A DNA stretch of 64,000 nucleotides from Lawsonibacter asaccharolyticus (GTDB lineage: Bacteria > Bacillota > Clostridia > Oscillospirales > Oscillospiraceae). Positions 44,582 to 52,462 of this stretch are shown here, piece by piece. The stretch spans positions 1,984,001 to 2,048,000 of the forward strand of contig BFBT01000001.1 in NCBI GenBank assembly GCA_003112755.1, in the 5' to 3' direction. Made by a program: the position numbers and the translations under genes. Numbering within the stretch: position 1 is the first letter of the stretch; each line of letters opens with the position of its first letter. The notes below the pieces were generated by a model. It made no database searches. It was not told the DNA's origin and was given only the letters and a program-made list of their open reading frames with translations.

Positions 44582-44947
44582 GGGCCTATAGCTCAGCTGG
44601 GAGAGCGTACGGTTCGCATCCGTAAGGTCGTCGGTTCGATCCCGATTAGGTCCACCATTTTTAAGGAAAATCACCGCCAATTTGGCGGTGATTTTTCGTT
44701 TGACCATAATTTTACCACAGACAAATTTCTGTTTTGACCACTTGAAGGATACTCCCTTTGAAAAGAATTGACCCAGACTGATTCCAAAAGTGTTGCAAAG
44801 AGTTTCCAGGGTAGGGATGCTAGGTATGGAACCGCGATGAAATATATTTGAAATTGTAGACATGGACAATTTGGATTCTTTTGCTAGGCGGTATTCGGAC
44901 CATCCACGGCTGTTCATAAGCTCACGGAGTCGAAGAATAGTATCCAA
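44561..44947 (-). CDS. small XRE-type HTH regulator whose 3' end runs antisense through tRNA-Ala
   Basis: Start TTG 44947, 8 bases after an aggagg site (a GTG at 44956 is inside that site). Residues 1-70 form an HTH: LDTILRLRELMNSRGWSEYRLAKESKLSMSTISNIFHRG cut to SEYRLAKESKLSMSTISNIF, then IPTLETLCNTFGISLGQFF. After residue 95 the frame reads through the terminator and the complement of tRNA-Ala, giving GPNRDRTDDLTDANRTLS, a known artefact of reading a tRNA backwards. The native C-terminus is probably lost or the true protein ends elsewhere. Confidence 0.6.
   Translation of the reverse strand: MDTILRLRELMNSRGWSEYRLAKESKLSMSTISNIFHRGSIPSIPTLETLCNTFGISLGQFFSKGVSFKWSKQKFVCGKIMVKRKITAKLAVIFLKNGGPNRDRTDDLTDANRTLSQLSYRPIFSYLI
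44582..44657 (+). tRNA. tRNA-Ala (anticodon CGC)
   Basis: A 76-base cloverleaf with encoded CCA. Acceptor GGGCCTA/TAGGTCC includes the G3-U70 wobble pair that marks alanine tRNAs. D arm GCTC/GAGC, anticodon stem TACGG/CCGTA with loop TTCGCAT (anticodon CGC at 44615-44617), T arm GTCGG-TTCGATC-CCGAT. A terminator follows. It reads GCG codons, common in this GC-rich genome. Confidence 0.95.
44667..44695 (+). terminator. terminator of tRNA-Ala
   Basis: AAAATCACCGCCAA / TTGGCGGTGATTTT forms a tight hairpin ending in a T run (44691-44697). Confidence 0.85.
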
Positions 44948-45079
44948 AGATATCACCTCCTGGCCACAACTATTTTGACCTTCAAATAAGATATAAAATA
45001 AAACTATAAAGAGCTGCAATATAATACTCAAATGAGATATAATAAAAAAAGACAACAGAACTCTTGATAGGATGCAAAA

Positions 45080-45105
45080 AGTGTATCCCATTAGAGGGAT
45101 ACACT
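45080..45105 (-). terminator. terminator after an XRE regulator gene
   Basis: 10-bp stem AGTGTATCCC / GGGATACACT, 6-nt loop, TTTTTGC on the minus strand. Very similar to the hairpin at 45734-45762. Confidence 0.82.
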
Positions 45106-45141
45106 CAGTTTACATGGTGGGAAACTATATTGAATCATGGC

Positions 45142-45510
45142 CTACTTTATTTCCGGTCCCAAATAAGAAATATCCCGTTCTTTTGCTCTTATATAGTGGA
45201 TACCATTGATATACTCTTTTAACAATCGCTCGGCACTATGCAACAACGGCTCATCAACAGATTCCAGAAGAGCGGTTATCGACTTAATATCGGAAGGCCC
45301 ATGGATACCCCTTAATAAATAATCCGTTGTGGTACATAGGGCATCCGCTAACTTACATAAAGTTACATTTGAAACGCCCCGTCTGCCAAGTTCAATTTCA
45401 ACTAAAAAATAATCGGAAATATCAAGCAATTCAGCTAAGTCTTTTCGAGATAAATTGAGTGCTTCACGCAGCTCTTTTACCCGCTGGCCCAGTTCAAGGT
45501 TTAATTCCAT
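45142..45510 (-). CDS. XRE-family HTH regulator
   Basis: 122 residues from ATG 45510 (aaagga, 6 bases); a TTG at 45531 also has a site. HTH at about 8-60: LGQRVKELREALNLSRKDLA cut here, then LLDISDYFLVEIELGRRG and LCKLADALCTTTDYLL. The C-terminal 50 residues are helical and may dimerise or sense a signal. The gene is AT-rich compared with its neighbours before 44 kb. Confidence 0.85.
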   Translation of the reverse strand: MELNLELGQRVKELREALNLSRKDLAELLDISDYFLVEIELGRRGVSNVTLCKLADALCTTTDYLLRGIHGPSDIKSITALLESVDEPLLHSAERLLKEYINGIHYIRAKERDISYLGPEIK

Positions 45511-45733
45511 GTTTTGTCCTTTGTCAGCCAAAACAATCGTCCTTTCTTTTGTGTGGGGGTGGCAATTTATTTCCTCTTTGGTCTAAAATTTTTAGCACGG
45601 AATTCGCTTGTACTATAAGTACTATATTGTTTAAAGAATATCCCAAGGTAAGTAATTCGTATATTTTCTATATGTACTTGAAAAAAATGTACCAATAGAT
45701 TAAAATGTATGTTATACTAAGGGAAAATATAAA

Positions 45734-45762
45734 AGTGTATCCTCTCGTTAAGAGGATACACT
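45734..45762 (-). terminator. terminator after the third XRE regulator gene
   Basis: 11-bp stem AGTGTATCCTC / GAGGATACACT, 7-nt loop, then TTTTATATTTT on the minus strand. The stem shares AGTGTATCC with the hairpin at 45080-45105. Confidence 0.85.
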
Positions 45763-45792
45763 CAACTCAAGGTGCAGGACACTACATAATTT

Positions 45793-46050
45793 TTAAGAAT
45801 CACCTTCGTCTTCAAATGAAAAGTCATTCAACTCAGGAAAGTCAACCAATTCGGCCAGAGTAAATCCAAACGCCAAGGCAATTTTATGGAGCGTTTTGAT
45901 TTTCGGGTTATATGTCTTGCGGTTGACTAGATTATCAATCGTCGAATGGCTCACACCACTCATAATGGACAGTTGATATATAGAAATATCCCGTTGCTTA
46001 CACAGTGATAGAATTCTGTTGACAATGATCTCAGAATAGTCGTCTTTCAT
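45793..46050 (-). CDS. small XRE-family HTH regulator
   Basis: 85 residues, ATG 46050. Almost the whole protein is one HTH domain: RILSLCKQRDISIYQLSIMSG cut at ISIYQLSIMSGVSHSTIDNL, then KIKTLHKIALAFGFTLAELVDF and an acidic tail (FEDEGDS). AT-rich. Divergent from the SLOG-like gene at 46170, so it may control that gene; 119 bases separate the starts. Confidence 0.85.
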   Translation of the reverse strand: MKDDYSEIIVNRILSLCKQRDISIYQLSIMSGVSHSTIDNLVNRKTYNPKIKTLHKIALAFGFTLAELVDFPELNDFSFEDEGDS

Positions 46051-46169
46051 AATGAACTACCTTGCTATCTTTAGGATATGCCATTGAATTTGACTTATCC
46101 ATGATAGCAATAAAATTTGCCCACTATGCCCGTGCACGGGCACAGGGAGATAAAAAGAAGTGAGTGAGA

Positions 46170-47285
46170 ATGAAAGTTTGCACTTTCTTAGGCGACCCCT
46201 TCCGTATATATGATGAGGTCACGCAGCGGATTGAGGAGGCCCTGGAGGAGATCCTGGCCGCTCACGGGGAAATGGAGCTGTATTTCCCCGGGTGGTTTGG
46301 TGAATTTCCGAGGGCCTGCGCGGCGGCCGCCCTGCGGGTCAAGGGGCGGCATCCAGACAGGATTGTCACCCTGACTCTGGCGGTCAGCGCCCAATGGCAG
46401 GAGGAACCAGCGGCCTGCTGCGTTTTTGACCGGATCATCCGTATCCCGGTGCTGGAGAACAGCCCCGATATGGGCCGTCACAGGCTGCTCCAGGCTATCC
46501 TACGCCGGTGCGACTGCCTGATCTCCTATGTGTACCTGGAGCTGCGGGGGGAAGAGGCGCAGATCCTCTCCTCCGTCCGGCGCCGGAGGAGACTGACTGT
46601 GCTGGACGTCACCGACCCGGACACCGCCGCCTATCTGAAAGAGCACATCCGGGCCCTGCCGCGGGAAGAGCGGCTGGTTTTCCAGGCCGGGGACCGTGTG
46701 CAGCGCCGGGCGGTTTCAGAAGAGCTCGGTATCTCCACAGCGTCCTTGTCCAAGATGGCGTACAAAACCCGGGTCGCCCTGCTGAAGCAGCTCATCGCCC
46801 GGTATGAGATGATGCGCCGGGAGGGGGCCCTCCCCCTGGTGGTGGGATTGATGCACCTGAAGGCGGGGCCGGACGTGGTGTTTGAAGTGATCGACCGTTT
46901 TCTCGCGTTGCTCCAAATGATCTGCTTCCGGCATAACGTCCGATTCCTGGTGGACGAGGCCACCTGCGCCCCGGTGTTCCCTGCCTTGCTGCGGTATCTG
47001 GCCCAGAACGGCAGAGGGGAAACGTGGATGGAGCTGGTCACGCCCAGGGGAGATGTGGAGCGGCGATACGCGGCGGCCTTCCATCAGGTAATCCATGGAG
47101 AGAGCCAGGCCGTAGCGGAGATAGCGGACGTCCTACTCTGCGGAGGGAGTATGGAGCGGACATCAGGCAGCTGTCTCAGCGCAGACAGGCATGTGGTACT
47201 GAATCTGGAAAACGCCCCGGAGGTGGTGAGTATCCCCACCTCCTGGCTGCGCGGCGCTGCCCCGAAGGGCAGAGGGGGAGAATGA
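46170..47285 (+). CDS. putative two-Rossmann (SLOG-like) protein with a central HTH
   Basis: 371 residues from ATG 46170 (GTG 46164 also possible; both have weak sites). The N-terminal third has a DUF1273/SLOG-like pattern: strand VCTFLGDP, helix, a glycine turn YFPGWFGEFPRACAAAAL, then LTLAVSAQW and a helix ending LLQAILRRCDCLISYVYLEL. A helix-turn-helix follows at about 175-205 (RRAVSEELGISTASLSKMAY). The last third repeats the N-terminal order: VVGLMHLKAGPDVVF, helices, ELVTPRGDVERRYAAAF and AEIADVLLCGG. SLOG domains bind nucleotide ligands; the usual GHR is FLGDP here. No close family recognised. Confidence 0.6.
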   Translation: MKVCTFLGDPFRIYDEVTQRIEEALEEILAAHGEMELYFPGWFGEFPRACAAAALRVKGRHPDRIVTLTLAVSAQWQEEPAACCVFDRIIRIPVLENSPDMGRHRLLQAILRRCDCLISYVYLELRGEEAQILSSVRRRRRLTVLDVTDPDTAAYLKEHIRALPREERLVFQAGDRVQRRAVSEELGISTASLSKMAYKTRVALLKQLIARYEMMRREGALPLVVGLMHLKAGPDVVFEVIDRFLALLQMICFRHNVRFLVDEATCAPVFPALLRYLAQNGRGETWMELVTPRGDVERRYAAAFHQVIHGESQAVAEIADVLLCGGSMERTSGSCLSADRHVVLNLENAPEVVSIPTSWLRGAAPKGRGGE

Positions 47286-47286
47286 A

Positions 47287-47532
47287 ATGAAGGATGAGAG
47301 GGCGGAAGTCTATATCCGAGTGCTGGATGACAACCACCGAGTATGTATCCCTATCCAGGTGCGGCAGGAGATGGAAGTATCCCCCGGCTGTTCCATTGAA
47401 TTTCTGGCGGATGGGGACAGGATCATACTGCGGAAATATGGACAGGAGGTGTCCAGCATCTTCTGGACGGTATGCGGGAAGTTTATGAATTTCAGGGGAA
47501 ACCGGTCTGCTCCGCCTGCTGGAACTGGATGA
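47287..47532 (+). CDS. AbrB/SpoVT-like small DNA-binding protein
   Basis: 81 residues. The segment RVLDDNHRVCIPIQVRQEMEVSPGC continues to IEFLADGDRIILRKYG; the pattern of a strand, I-P-x-x-x-R, then PGD-like turn and strand is the swapped-hairpin AbrB fold. The tail (VSSIFWTVCGKFMNFRGNR) is not part of the fold. ATG 47287 is one base after the upstream stop, so both are translated together. It may be a transition-state-type regulator. Confidence 0.72.
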   Translation: MKDERAEVYIRVLDDNHRVCIPIQVRQEMEVSPGCSIEFLADGDRIILRKYGQEVSSIFWTVCGKFMNFRGNRSAPPAGTG

Positions 47533-47617
47533 TCCGGTTCTATGGGCCATCATTGCAGCATAAATAGGGTACAAGCCTGTCTGGGCAGCAGAGGACAGCT
47601 TAAGGGAGGGATCTGCA

Positions 47618-48547
47618 ATGACTATGAACCAAATGCAGTATTTTTCCACGGTCTGCCGTTACCACAATATTACGAAGGCGGCAAAGATCCTAATGATCTC
47701 TCAGCCGGGACTCTCCGCCCGCCTCTCAGAACTGGAGGCGGAGGTGGGAGTGAAGCTGCTGGAGCGCACCTCCAAGGGGGTATCCCCCACAGAGGAGGGA
47801 GCCCGGCTCTTAGCCCATGTTGAGGCTGTCCTGGGGCGGTATCGTCTGCTCCAGAACGACCTGCCGGCCATTGCCCAGGGCCGCAGCACAGTCCGGGTGG
47901 GCTTTCGCCCCTACTCCGGCGAGGCGGAGATGATCCAGCTGTGCCGGGATTTTCAGCAGTGTTTCCCGGAGACCAGAGTGGTGTTCAACGAGATGCGGAA
48001 TGTGACCCCATCCCTGTTTTTGGATGAGGACCAATTTGACTTTCTGGCTACTACTATGCGCCTGCTCCCTCCGGACTGGCAGGAAAAATACGGGTACTGC
48101 GTACTGGGAGAGATGGAGGAGGTCAAGCTCTACTGTCATGCCATGAATCCGCTGGCCAAGCTGGGAGAGATCGGGCTGGCGGAGCTGGACCGCTGTCCCA
48201 TCGCCTTTTGGGACGGGCACAGGGAGGTACTGGAACGGCTCAGGGCGGCGATGGACAGCAGGGGCTGTGTATTGAACCATGTAGCCACCCTGCCCCAGTT
48301 GTCCGGAATCGCCAATCTGATCTGCAACGACGCCGCGGTGGGGATGCTCAACGGGGACTTTGTGGACCATATCGGCATCATACACGGCTGCCGCCTCAAG
48401 CAGGAGCTCTCGTCCGTGTTCCTGAGCGGCGGTCCCATCCAGCTCTATCTGGTATGGAAAAGATCCTCGGAGCGGTATGAAAACATGAGAAAATTCATCG
48501 AGTTTGCCCGGAAGCGGTCCAGGCAGCAAAAATGGCCCATAGGCTGA
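47618..48547 (+). CDS. LysR-family transcriptional regulator
   Basis: 309 residues from ATG 47618 (gggagg). N-terminal winged helix: MNQMQYFSTVCRYHNITKAAK cut here to FSTVCRYHNITKAA, ISQPGLSARLSELEAEVG, LLERTSKGVSPTEEG. The effector domain (from ~90) has the periplasmic-binding fold. It is followed on the same strand by an SLC13-type carrier and four dehydrogenases, which it probably activates in response to the substrate. A terminator overlaps its stop codon. Confidence 0.93.
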   Translation: MTMNQMQYFSTVCRYHNITKAAKILMISQPGLSARLSELEAEVGVKLLERTSKGVSPTEEGARLLAHVEAVLGRYRLLQNDLPAIAQGRSTVRVGFRPYSGEAEMIQLCRDFQQCFPETRVVFNEMRNVTPSLFLDEDQFDFLATTMRLLPPDWQEKYGYCVLGEMEEVKLYCHAMNPLAKLGEIGLAELDRCPIAFWDGHREVLERLRAAMDSRGCVLNHVATLPQLSGIANLICNDAAVGMLNGDFVDHIGIIHGCRLKQELSSVFLSGGPIQLYLVWKRSSERYENMRKFIEFARKRSRQQKWPIG

Positions 48548-48580
48548 GTCGCCATAACCTCAGCTTATGGGCCATTATTT
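48533..48580 (+). terminator. terminator of the LysR gene
   Basis: TGGCCCATA / TATGGGCCA plus GCTGAG / CTCAGC around a 10-nt loop, then TTATTTAT. The left arm includes the stop codon. Confidence 0.82.
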
Positions 48581-48588
48581 ATCGGTAT

Positions 48589-48617
48589 TTGTGGTGCGTT
48601 CGTAGAAACGCTACAAT
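48589..48617 (+). promoter_or_regulatory. promoter of the SLC13-SDR operon with internal palindrome
   Basis: TTGTGG (48589-48594), 17 bases, TACAAT (48612-48617). The spacer holds GCGTT-n6-AACGC (48596-48611), an inverted repeat that could be a regulator site. The leader to the carrier gene is about 125 bases. Confidence 0.6.
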
Positions 48618-48748
48618 AAACCCAACATATGTTAGAGCTCACTTGTGCAAGGAGACAAAGTGCGAGGCGGTGATAAACACACAGAGGTCAGAGTTGTCCC
48701 ACTGAGTACCTTCCGAAAATCGAGAAAGAATGGGAGTGTGTCAGAACT

Positions 48749-50059
48749 ATGACTGTTCAAATCGGTATCGTCCTTTTAACCTTTGTAATATTCGTCGTCC
48801 TGATCCTGAGTAATAAAGTGAAGATAGACCTGGCCGCCATGGCGATTCCTATTATTCTGGAGGTCACACAGATCCTGGACTTCGGGGAAGCATGGTCCGG
48901 CCTGGTGAACAACTCGGTCATTATGATGGCATCCATGTTCGTAGTGGGGGCCGCCGTGGGCAAGACCTCCCTGCTTGGCAAGATGACCGGCGTGCTGATC
49001 AAGCCAGGGGCCTCCGACCTGAAAATCATGATCGGGATTGCGATTCCGATCTTGTTCCTGGGCAACTTCGTTAACGGCGTCGCGACCCTGACCATCGTCA
49101 TTCCCATGATTGTGGGCATCTGCGCGGAGCAGCAGCGCCCCATCAGCAAATTCATTTACCCAGCCTGCGTACTGGCCCACATCTGGCCTGGCTTCCTGCC
49201 CACAGGCGGCAATGCGGCGGGCTATCTGCAGTATAATACGATCCTTGAAAATCTAGGCGGTGTCGGAACCTTTGAGTTCTTCAGCATGATGATTAACAAG
49301 ATCCCCATCGAGATCATCGTGATTCCCTTTGTCATCCTTGTCACGCTGAAAATGGCTCCGGATCTGGGTAACATCCCCAGCAAGGTGGAGGGAGCCGCCG
49401 CGAACCAGGCAGTTGCGGAAAACAAGGCCAAGGCATCCTCCACAACGATGACTCCGGCGCAGGAGAAATTCACGGTGTTTGTCTTTATCGCCTGTGTGGT
49501 GGGTATCGTCACCTGCGCCCTGACAGGGTTGAGCACATGGTACCCTGCCACCATCGCCGCCTTTGTCCTGACCGCCTCCGGAGCCATGAGTATCAAGGAA
49601 TCCCGGGACGCCATGACGACGCCCGTAATCTGGATCACGGTAGGCACGCTGCCTCTGGCCACGGCGCTGAGCAAGACCGGCGCGGACCAGCTGATCGCAG
49701 AGGTGTTCCACCAGCTGACCGGGGACCTGCCGCCCATCGCGATCATGGTCTCCATGTACATCGTCTGCATGCTCTTGACCCAGTTTATGTCTAACCTGGC
49801 CGTGGGTAGCGCGTTCCGCACCCTTGCGGCGGTCATTGCAGTACAGTTTGGTTATGACGGCCGGGCCATGATGATGAGTGCACAGGAGGGTGCTTCCAAC
49901 TGCTTCATGCTCCCTACCGCCACTCCTGCCATGATGATGGGATATGAGGCAGGCGGATATCGGATCAAAGACTTTGTCCGTATGGGCCTGCCCATCACGA
50001 TCCTGATGACCATTATTTTCTCTATTTACACGCCCTATATGTTCCCGCTGATCCCCTGA
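48749..50059 (+). CDS. SLC13/DASS-type anion permease
   Basis: A 436-residue membrane protein of the ion-transporter superfamily, about 11-12 helices. Two hairpin-type helices with conserved turns are visible: GNFVNGVATLTIVIP in the first half and FMSNLAVGSAFRTL then FMLPTATPAMMMGY in the second, the places where sodium and the carboxylate bind in DASS proteins. A hydrophilic loop (about 210-235) separates the halves. It probably imports an organic anion that the dehydrogenases downstream process. Substrate unknown. Confidence 0.82.
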   Translation: MTVQIGIVLLTFVIFVVLILSNKVKIDLAAMAIPIILEVTQILDFGEAWSGLVNNSVIMMASMFVVGAAVGKTSLLGKMTGVLIKPGASDLKIMIGIAIPILFLGNFVNGVATLTIVIPMIVGICAEQQRPISKFIYPACVLAHIWPGFLPTGGNAAGYLQYNTILENLGGVGTFEFFSMMINKIPIEIIVIPFVILVTLKMAPDLGNIPSKVEGAAANQAVAENKAKASSTTMTPAQEKFTVFVFIACVVGIVTCALTGLSTWYPATIAAFVLTASGAMSIKESRDAMTTPVIWITVGTLPLATALSKTGADQLIAEVFHQLTGDLPPIAIMVSMYIVCMLLTQFMSNLAVGSAFRTLAAVIAVQFGYDGRAMMMSAQEGASNCFMLPTATPAMMMGYEAGGYRIKDFVRMGLPITILMTIIFSIYTPYMFPLIP

Positions 50060-50083
50060 GTGGGGGAAATCGATAGCCGGAAT

Positions 50084-50116
50084 TCCATCCGGGATCGCAG
50101 CGAGGTCCCGGATGGA
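50084..50116 (+). promoter_or_regulatory. intercistronic hairpin between the carrier and the first SDR gene
   Basis: 11-bp stem TCCATCCGGGA / TCCCGGATGGA with an 11-nt loop, 24 bases after the carrier stop. No T run follows, so it is more likely an mRNA-stability stem than a terminator. Confidence 0.55.
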
Positions 50117-50158
50117 TTCCGAGATACCGGCAGGCACCGGATTTTCAGGAGGTAATTT

Positions 50159-50899
50159 ATGCGGTTTGAGAATCAAACAGCGGTGGTAGCTGCCTGCGGC
50201 TCTGACGCAGGGGCTGCTTGTGCTTTGAACTACTTGCAGCAGGGCGCAAAGGTTGCGCTGTACTATGATGAGGAGGCCCGGCTCTGGCCATTTGACCAGA
50301 TCAGCGAAGAAGAGAGATCCAGACTGCTCACCATCCAGATCAGCGACTTCCGGGACCATGAGGAGCTGAAACGGGCGGCGGACCAGGTGAAGGAGAAGTT
50401 TGGAACCTGTGATATCGTTGTGACCGCGGTCACCACCGTGCCCTCCAAGCCCGCCTACGACATGGATGAGGAGGAATATGACCGTGTCATGAAGACTATC
50501 ACCAACGGGAGCCTCTATACGATCCAGCCGCTGATGCCCATGATGATCGAAAAAAACTACGGGCGCATCGTGTTGGTCTCCAGTATTGCCGGGCGCACAG
50601 CTATCCCCGGGGTCGCACCGGTCTACGCAGCCGCCAATGCGGCGCTGTGTGGGATGGCACGCAATATCGGGTGTACCATGGGAGTGCATTTTATCACTGG
50701 AAACGCGGTGGCGGTTACCGCATTGGAAGACGGCTCTTACCGGACCGGCGGCACGCCGGAGCCGCAGGGTATCCTCCCAGGGCATGAGCTGTGCCAGCTG
50801 AACGATGTGGCTGGGGCTGTGGAATATCTCACAGCGCCTCTGGCCTCTTGGACCACTGGTGAGACGTTGGACCTCAACGGCGGATATTTCATGGTATAG
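50159..50899 (+). CDS. SDR-family protein with lost catalytic lysine (pair A, member 1)
   Basis: 246 residues, ATG 50159 (aggaggt). SDR fold: first strand TAVVAACGSDAGAAC in place of TGxxxGxG, VLVSSIAGR, and Y156 in VYAAANAAL. In a working SDR the residue four after Tyr is Lys; here it is N160. The coenzyme glycine motif is also degraded. The C-terminus WTTGETLDLNGGYFMV is standard. It is probably a non-catalytic partner of the next gene. Its nearest relative in the window is the protein at 51723. Confidence 0.85.
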   Translation: MRFENQTAVVAACGSDAGAACALNYLQQGAKVALYYDEEARLWPFDQISEEERSRLLTIQISDFRDHEELKRAADQVKEKFGTCDIVVTAVTTVPSKPAYDMDEEEYDRVMKTITNGSLYTIQPLMPMMIEKNYGRIVLVSSIAGRTAIPGVAPVYAAANAALCGMARNIGCTMGVHFITGNAVAVTALEDGSYRTGGTPEPQGILPGHELCQLNDVAGAVEYLTAPLASWTTGETLDLNGGYFMV

Positions 50900-50910
50900 G
50901 AGGGGTGGTC

Positions 50911-51708
50911 TTGAAAAAGTTACAGGATAAAGTGGCGGTCTTTGTGGGCGGCGGCTCTGCGGTTGCCACCATTGCGCTGAAGCACTTTATGGACGAAGGG
51001 GCAAAGGTGCTCCTTGTGGATGTAGATGAGAAGTATTTTGACCGTAGCAGACAGCTGCGAGATGAATACCCGGAGCGAATCCGCACCTTTATCGGGGCGT
51101 GCACCTGCCAGGGAGATATGGAGCGTGCGATGGCATTCGCAGAGCAGGAGTTTGGCGGGATCGACATCCTGTGCAACTACGCCGGATTCCACGGAGGCGG
51201 CGACATTACGACGGTCCTGAGGGAACAGTGGCGGATCGCCATGGACGTGACCTGCCTGGGGATTTATCGGGCTGTGCGCGCTGCCTATCCCTATATGAAG
51301 AAACATCACTATGGGCGGATCATGAATTTCGCCTCCATAGGTGGTCGGGCCAACCGGGGCGTACCAGTCACCTATGCCGGGTTCAAAGCGGCGGCCATCG
51401 GCCTCACAAGGGCGTTGGCTCTGGAATTGGCAGCCGACGGCATTACCGTAAACAGTATGGCGCCTGCTTCACTGGACACTTCCGCCTTTGAACGCATCCC
51501 GGAAAAGGACTCGATCCCCATGCAGCCTCCAAAGGGGGCGTTGAAGGGAGGACCAGGAGCCACGAGAGGCGGCTCGTTCCTGCCAGACCGCCCGGTCGCG
51601 ACCCTGGATGAGATCGCCCATGTCATCGTGTTTATGAGCAGCGACGATTCCGCCTTTTTGACCGGAGACTGTCTGGATGTCAACGGCGGACAGTTCATGC
51701 AGCCATAG
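50911..51708 (+). CDS. SDR-family dehydrogenase with intact YxxxK (pair A, member 2)
   Basis: 265 residues from TTG 50911 (aggagg, 7 bases); GTG 50905 is the alternative. Coenzyme loop VAVFVGGGSAVATIALK, NYAGFHGGGD (the NAG strand), S in NFASIGG, catalytic Y155 and K159 in TYAGFKAAAIG. A long insert (about 190-225, KGALKGGPGATRGGSF) sits in the substrate lid. Likely an NAD(P)-dependent alcohol dehydrogenase. It starts 12 bases after the pseudo-SDR and resembles the protein at 52463 along its length. Confidence 0.9.
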   Translation: MKKLQDKVAVFVGGGSAVATIALKHFMDEGAKVLLVDVDEKYFDRSRQLRDEYPERIRTFIGACTCQGDMERAMAFAEQEFGGIDILCNYAGFHGGGDITTVLREQWRIAMDVTCLGIYRAVRAAYPYMKKHHYGRIMNFASIGGRANRGVPVTYAGFKAAAIGLTRALALELAADGITVNSMAPASLDTSAFERIPEKDSIPMQPPKGALKGGPGATRGGSFLPDRPVATLDEIAHVIVFMSSDDSAFLTGDCLDVNGGQFMQP

Positions 51709-51722
51709 AGGGGGGAAAATTT

Positions 51723-52445
51723 ATGAGATTTCAAAATAAAATTGTGGTGATCGCCACGTCTGGCGGTTCTATTGGAATAGAATGTGCACGGATGCTGCAG
51801 GGTGAGGGAGCCAAAGTGGTGTTTCTCGTCTCAGACAAGTCTGAGACAGCGGGAATGGTGGAGTCTGATACCTGCAAGATCGTATCTGTGGATCGTTTCT
51901 ATGACGAAGCGGAGATGGAGGTCAAAATACGGGATGCTCTGTCAGAGTTTGGAGCAGCGGATCTTGTGGTAACCTGCCTCGCCGCACAGCCGCCCGCATT
52001 TGTATGGAATGAGATACCGGAGGATGAGGCGCATAGATACTTTGATGAGATCATGACAGGTGTGCAGACTGTTCTGAAATACACAGTCCCCGCCATGATC
52101 GAGCAGGAGAGCGGAAGCGTTGTTGTGGTGGAGAGCATCTGCGGACGTACTGGAGTGAAGGGGGAGAATGTGATGAGTGCCGCCGCGCATGCGGGGCTTG
52201 GCGGACTGATCCGTAATATGGCTACGGTTTTTGGCAAGCATAGGATCACCGTAAACGGTGTAGCTGTGGGCCCAATCAAGGGAGAGTACGCCGAACCTGC
52301 GGTAGAGAAAAATGCGGGGCCTGTGCTGGGAGTGAAAGGAACTGGAGCGGATGTGGCCAATGCAGTGATGTACCTGGCTGATCCTGCGGTGTTCTGGAAT
52401 ACGGGCGAGATCATAGATCTCAATGGCGGCCGGTTTGCGATTTGA
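51723..52445 (+). CDS. SDR-family protein lacking both catalytic Tyr and Lys (pair B, member 1)
   Basis: 240 residues, ATG 51723 (agaggggg). N-terminus MRFQNKIVVIATSGGSIGIECAR resembles that of the protein at 50159. Aligning the active-site helix VMSAAAHAGLGGL gives S152 for Tyr and H156 for Lys, so neither catalytic residue is present. VVVVESICGR stands where the catalytic Ser strand lies. It should be catalytically dead. ATRGR-like C-terminus is replaced by FWNTGEIIDLNGGRFAI. Confidence 0.85.
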   Translation: MRFQNKIVVIATSGGSIGIECARMLQGEGAKVVFLVSDKSETAGMVESDTCKIVSVDRFYDEAEMEVKIRDALSEFGAADLVVTCLAAQPPAFVWNEIPEDEAHRYFDEIMTGVQTVLKYTVPAMIEQESGSVVVVESICGRTGVKGENVMSAAAHAGLGGLIRNMATVFGKHRITVNGVAVGPIKGEYAEPAVEKNAGPVLGVKGTGADVANAVMYLADPAVFWNTGEIIDLNGGRFAI

Positions 52446-52462
52446 GGAAGGAGGGGAACATT

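Noticed and set aside
44582..44657. Attachment-site duplication of the tRNA-Ala 3' end
   Set aside because: No second copy of the tRNA 3' segment was found in the rest of the window, so an att pair cannot be claimed.
44561..44700. Protein segment GPNRDRTDDLTDANRTLS as a real domain
   Set aside because: It is the translation of the complement of tRNA-Ala and of the terminator, a common annotation artefact.
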